A stretch of DNA of 64,000 nucleotides from Prochlorococcus sp. AG-355-P16 (GTDB lineage Bacteria; Cyanobacteriota; Cyanobacteriia; PCC-6307; Cyanobiaceae): the NCBI GenBank assembly GCA_003278525.1, contig QCEQ01000002.1, forward strand, positions 105,118 to 169,117, given 5' to 3'. The notes under the pieces were generated by a model. It worked only from the letters and a program-made list of their open reading frames with translations. It was not told the DNA's origin and did no database searches. A program made the translations under genes and the position numbers. Below are positions 61,172-64,000 of the stretch, piece after piece; positions within the stretch are counted from its first letter, which is position 1; each line of letters begins with the position of its first letter.

Positions 61172-62415
61172 TTACCAGGGGTTGCAACTAATGTAAATTT
61201 CTCTCCACGGATATATTCTGTGATCTCTTTGAAGTTATCCAAGTCATTCCAATATTTTAAATGACTCTCTAAATTATTTATTGAAGATTTTCTCCCCCAA
61301 AGAAGTTCATTTCCAAAGAATGAAGAGAGTTGTGTAGATGTCTCTAAATTAAAGATATAATTACTTTTAACAATATTTATTGCTTTTTTTATTTCATCCA
61401 AAGCCAAGACTTTACAATTTGAGATCTCATCTATTGTTTTATTAATTTGATTTTCTACTAAATCAACATCTTTGGACTCACAACTTGCTTCAATTACAAA
61501 TAACCCTCCTAATTCTCCAGCATTTACATCTACATATACCGATTCAACAAGATTACTATTTTCTTTTAAAATTCTAACTAATCTGCTGTTTCTTCCAACA
61601 GAGAGTATAGAAGCTAATATCTCAAGTCCAATAATATTTTTTTGATCATTTAGGTTTGGGATAAACCAAGCCATAATTATTCTTGAAAACTCTAAATTAT
61701 CAAACTTAACTGACTCTCTACCATTCCTTATTTTTAAAGAAAATTTATTTTTTAGATTTGTTAAATTTGGACTTTTTTTTATGCCAGATAGATCACTTTT
61801 TTCAAAAATTTTATAAATTTCTTCGGAGAGATTCCCCGCAATTGCAATACAAATTTTTTCGGTAGTGTAATGTTTGCTATGAAATTTCACAAGGTCATTT
61901 ATCTCTAAATTTTTAATACTATGTTCAGTTCCCAAGATTGAATTGGCATAATTAGGACTTAACCAAACCCTTTTCAAAAAATGATTAAATAGTCTCTCTT
62001 CAGGTTGATCATTTTGTTGTTTTATTTCATCAATAACTACCCCTTTTTCTTTTATAAATTCATCAGGATTAAAATCTGGAGCTACGACAATATTTGTCAA
62101 AAGAGCAAGTGATTCTCTAAAGTTATTGGGTGGAACTAATACATTGTAATGTACATCATCATAACCAGTTGAAGCGTTACTTACTCCGCCTAGTGATTCA
62201 ATTTTATGGTCAAACTCACCTGGCATTATTTTGTTAGATCCTTTAAAAATCATATGTTCTAGAAAATGAGCAGTGCCATTTTTATCAACATCCTCAAATG
62301 AAGAACCTGCTTTGCACCAAATATCAATGCTTATAAGCGGCAATTCTTTATTGTCCACAAACACACATCGAGTTTTGCTTGAATGGGTGTAGTAGTTAAC
62401 ATCTCCTACTTTCAT
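61165..62415 (-). CDS. M16 family zinc peptidase
   Basis: A 416-residue M16B metallopeptidase. The inverted zinc motif is HFLEH (H50, E53, H54), the distal glutamate region is EEIKQQNDQPEE-like (DEIKQQNDQPE), and KAGSSFED is typical. It probably pairs with the non-catalytic subunit downstream. Processing of peptides or leader sequences is the likely role; the substrate is unknown. It is divergent from pcyA. Confidence 0.9.
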   Translation of the reverse strand: MKVGDVNYYTHSSKTRCVFVDNKELPLISIDIWCKAGSSFEDVDKNGTAHFLEHMIFKGSNKIMPGEFDHKIESLGGVSNASTGYDDVHYNVLVPPNNFRESLALLTNIVVAPDFNPDEFIKEKGVVIDEIKQQNDQPEERLFNHFLKRVWLSPNYANSILGTEHSIKNLEINDLVKFHSKHYTTEKICIAIAGNLSEEIYKIFEKSDLSGIKKSPNLTNLKNKFSLKIRNGRESVKFDNLEFSRIIMAWFIPNLNDQKNIIGLEILASILSVGRNSRLVRILKENSNLVESVYVDVNAGELGGLFVIEASCESKDVDLVENQINKTIDEISNCKVLALDEIKKAINIVKSNYIFNLETSTQLSSFFGNELLWGRKSSINNLESHLKYWNDLDNFKEITEYIRGEKFTLVATPGKC

Positions 62416-62432
62416 TTCGGTTCTCTCTTTAA

Positions 62433-63181
<749 letters not shown>

Positions 63182-63182
<1 letters not shown>

Positions 63183-64000
63183 TGAAATTAAAAATATTAA
63201 AAAATTTATTTATTTATTTTTTATTATTTACCCCTATATCTCTTGTTGTTATTTCCTGTTCTGGAAGTAATAAATCTAGTTCGAAATTTAAAGAGGAAAT
63301 AACTTCAGAGTTCATACCTCCTATTACAGCTGTTGCCGCACTTGGTCAACTTTCTCCTTCGGGAGAGATTAGACAATTGGCAGCTCCCATAAGTCAGTTT
63401 GGTTCTTCCCCCCGAATTGTCGAAATTTTAGTAAATGAAGGGGATTTCGTAAAAAAAGGTGATATACTAGCAATCTTTGAAAATGGAGAAAAATTAATCG
63501 TTGATCTTGAAAGAAACGAAAATCTTATTAATACTATTAACGAAGAAATTACCCTAAAGAAAGATCAAATTCAAAGGTATGAGTTGGCTTTGAACAAAGA
63601 TGTATATTCTTTTGTAGAGTTTTCACGGAGAAAAGATGAATTATTAAAATTGCAAAAACAGAAAATAAACCTTATCGGAGATCAAAAAAACATCAAGATA
63701 GATCTATTTAATTCAAAACTAAGAAGTCCAATCGATGGTTTTATCCTTGGAATAAACACGAGAGTTGGTGAAAGGCCTCAAAATGAAGGGATTTTGGATA
63801 TTGGTTCTAGTCAAAAAATGGAAGCTTTGATAGAGGTTTATGAATCTGACATCGATAGAGTCTTTATCTCTCAGAACGTTGAATTGAGTAGTGAGAATGG
63901 AGGTTTCCAAAAAAATCTTAAGGGAAAGGTGATTAGGATTAGTCCTCAGGTAAAACAAAGAAAAGTTCTATCGACTGATCCAACAGGGGATGCTGATTCA
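63182..64000 (+). CDS. HlyD/DevB-type membrane-fusion protein, cut by the window end
   Basis: ATG at 63182 overlaps the pcyA stop. A hydrophobic N-terminus (FIYFLLFTPISLVV) ends in ISCSG, so it may be a lipoprotein or a membrane anchor. Then follow a lipoyl-like strand (PRIVEILVNEGDFVKKGD), a coiled-coil hairpin (about residues 115-175) and a second lipoyl half (LRSPIDGFILGINTRVGE). This matches adaptor subunits of ABC exporters, such as cyanobacterial DevB. 273 residues are in view; the C-terminus lies outside. Confidence 0.85.

Overview
The window looks like a chromosomal segment of a high-light-adapted Prochlorococcus (marine picocyanobacterium). Base composition is very AT-rich, intergenic spaces are short, and several genes are cyanobacterium- or Prochlorococcus-specific: petN, thf1/psb29, a Psb32-like TPM protein, a high-light-inducible protein, DUF1651, DUF3303, DUF3531 and DUF2103 proteins, and pcyA. 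The genus call is inference from gene content; no rRNA lies in the window.

Region 0-26 kb is mostly conserved core. It holds tRNA-Ser(UGA), a few small proteins, B12-dependent ribonucleotide reductase (nrdJ), release factor 3 (prfC), a CPP1-like membrane protein, hslO with an ABC ATPase, and the DUF3531-rsmE-DUF92 run. A minus-strand run aspC-phnD-phnC-phnE-GDSL esterase follows, where an aminotransferase is tightly linked to a phosphonate/phosphite-type ABC importer. Next come a uracil-DNA glycosylase lacking most iron-sulfur cysteines, ispG, a C-terminal processing protease, nadA, a metallophosphoesterase with a problematic start, a TPM thylakoid protein, a MidA-type methyltransferase, aroB and purK. 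purK is followed by a structured RNA that fits 6S RNA.

Region 26.4-38.6 kb is a dense field of very small genes, many of 28-100 residues, single-pass membrane or highly charged, and often overlapping or abutting their neighbours. Landmarks are two paralogous DUF1651 genes with matching promoters, a free-standing NAD+-dependent ligase adenylation domain, an hli gene, an SDR oxidoreductase and a chain of four abutting small membrane-protein genes. A short transcript with a perfect Shine-Dalgarno sequence and a gap with repeated DnaA-box-like words also lie here. No integrase, transposase or phage gene is visible.

Region 38.6-49.5 kb holds a K+ channel/RCK protein, the phosphate importer pstCAB behind a probable three-repeat Pho box, small ORFs, and a four-gene DNA-repair operon on the minus strand (exonuclease, ATP-dependent ligase, Lhr-type helicase, PdeM phosphoesterase).

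Region 49.5-56 kb is again rich in small unknown genes. It includes an isolated IF-2 N-terminal domain, a DUF2130 protein and a possible ribbon-helix-helix protein. Region 56-64 kb returns to core functions: petN, thf1, clpP, ftsH, a DUF3148/SipA-like protein, a paired M16 peptidase, pcyA and the start of an HlyD/DevB-type membrane-fusion protein cut by the window edge.

The most unusual signal is in the two DUF1651 loci (26.4 and 28.9 kb). Each carries, inside the 5' part of the gene and in the +1 frame, a second ORF of exactly 26 codons with its own Shine-Dalgarno-like sequence. Between the two copies the second frame is better conserved than the annotated one over the shared stretch.
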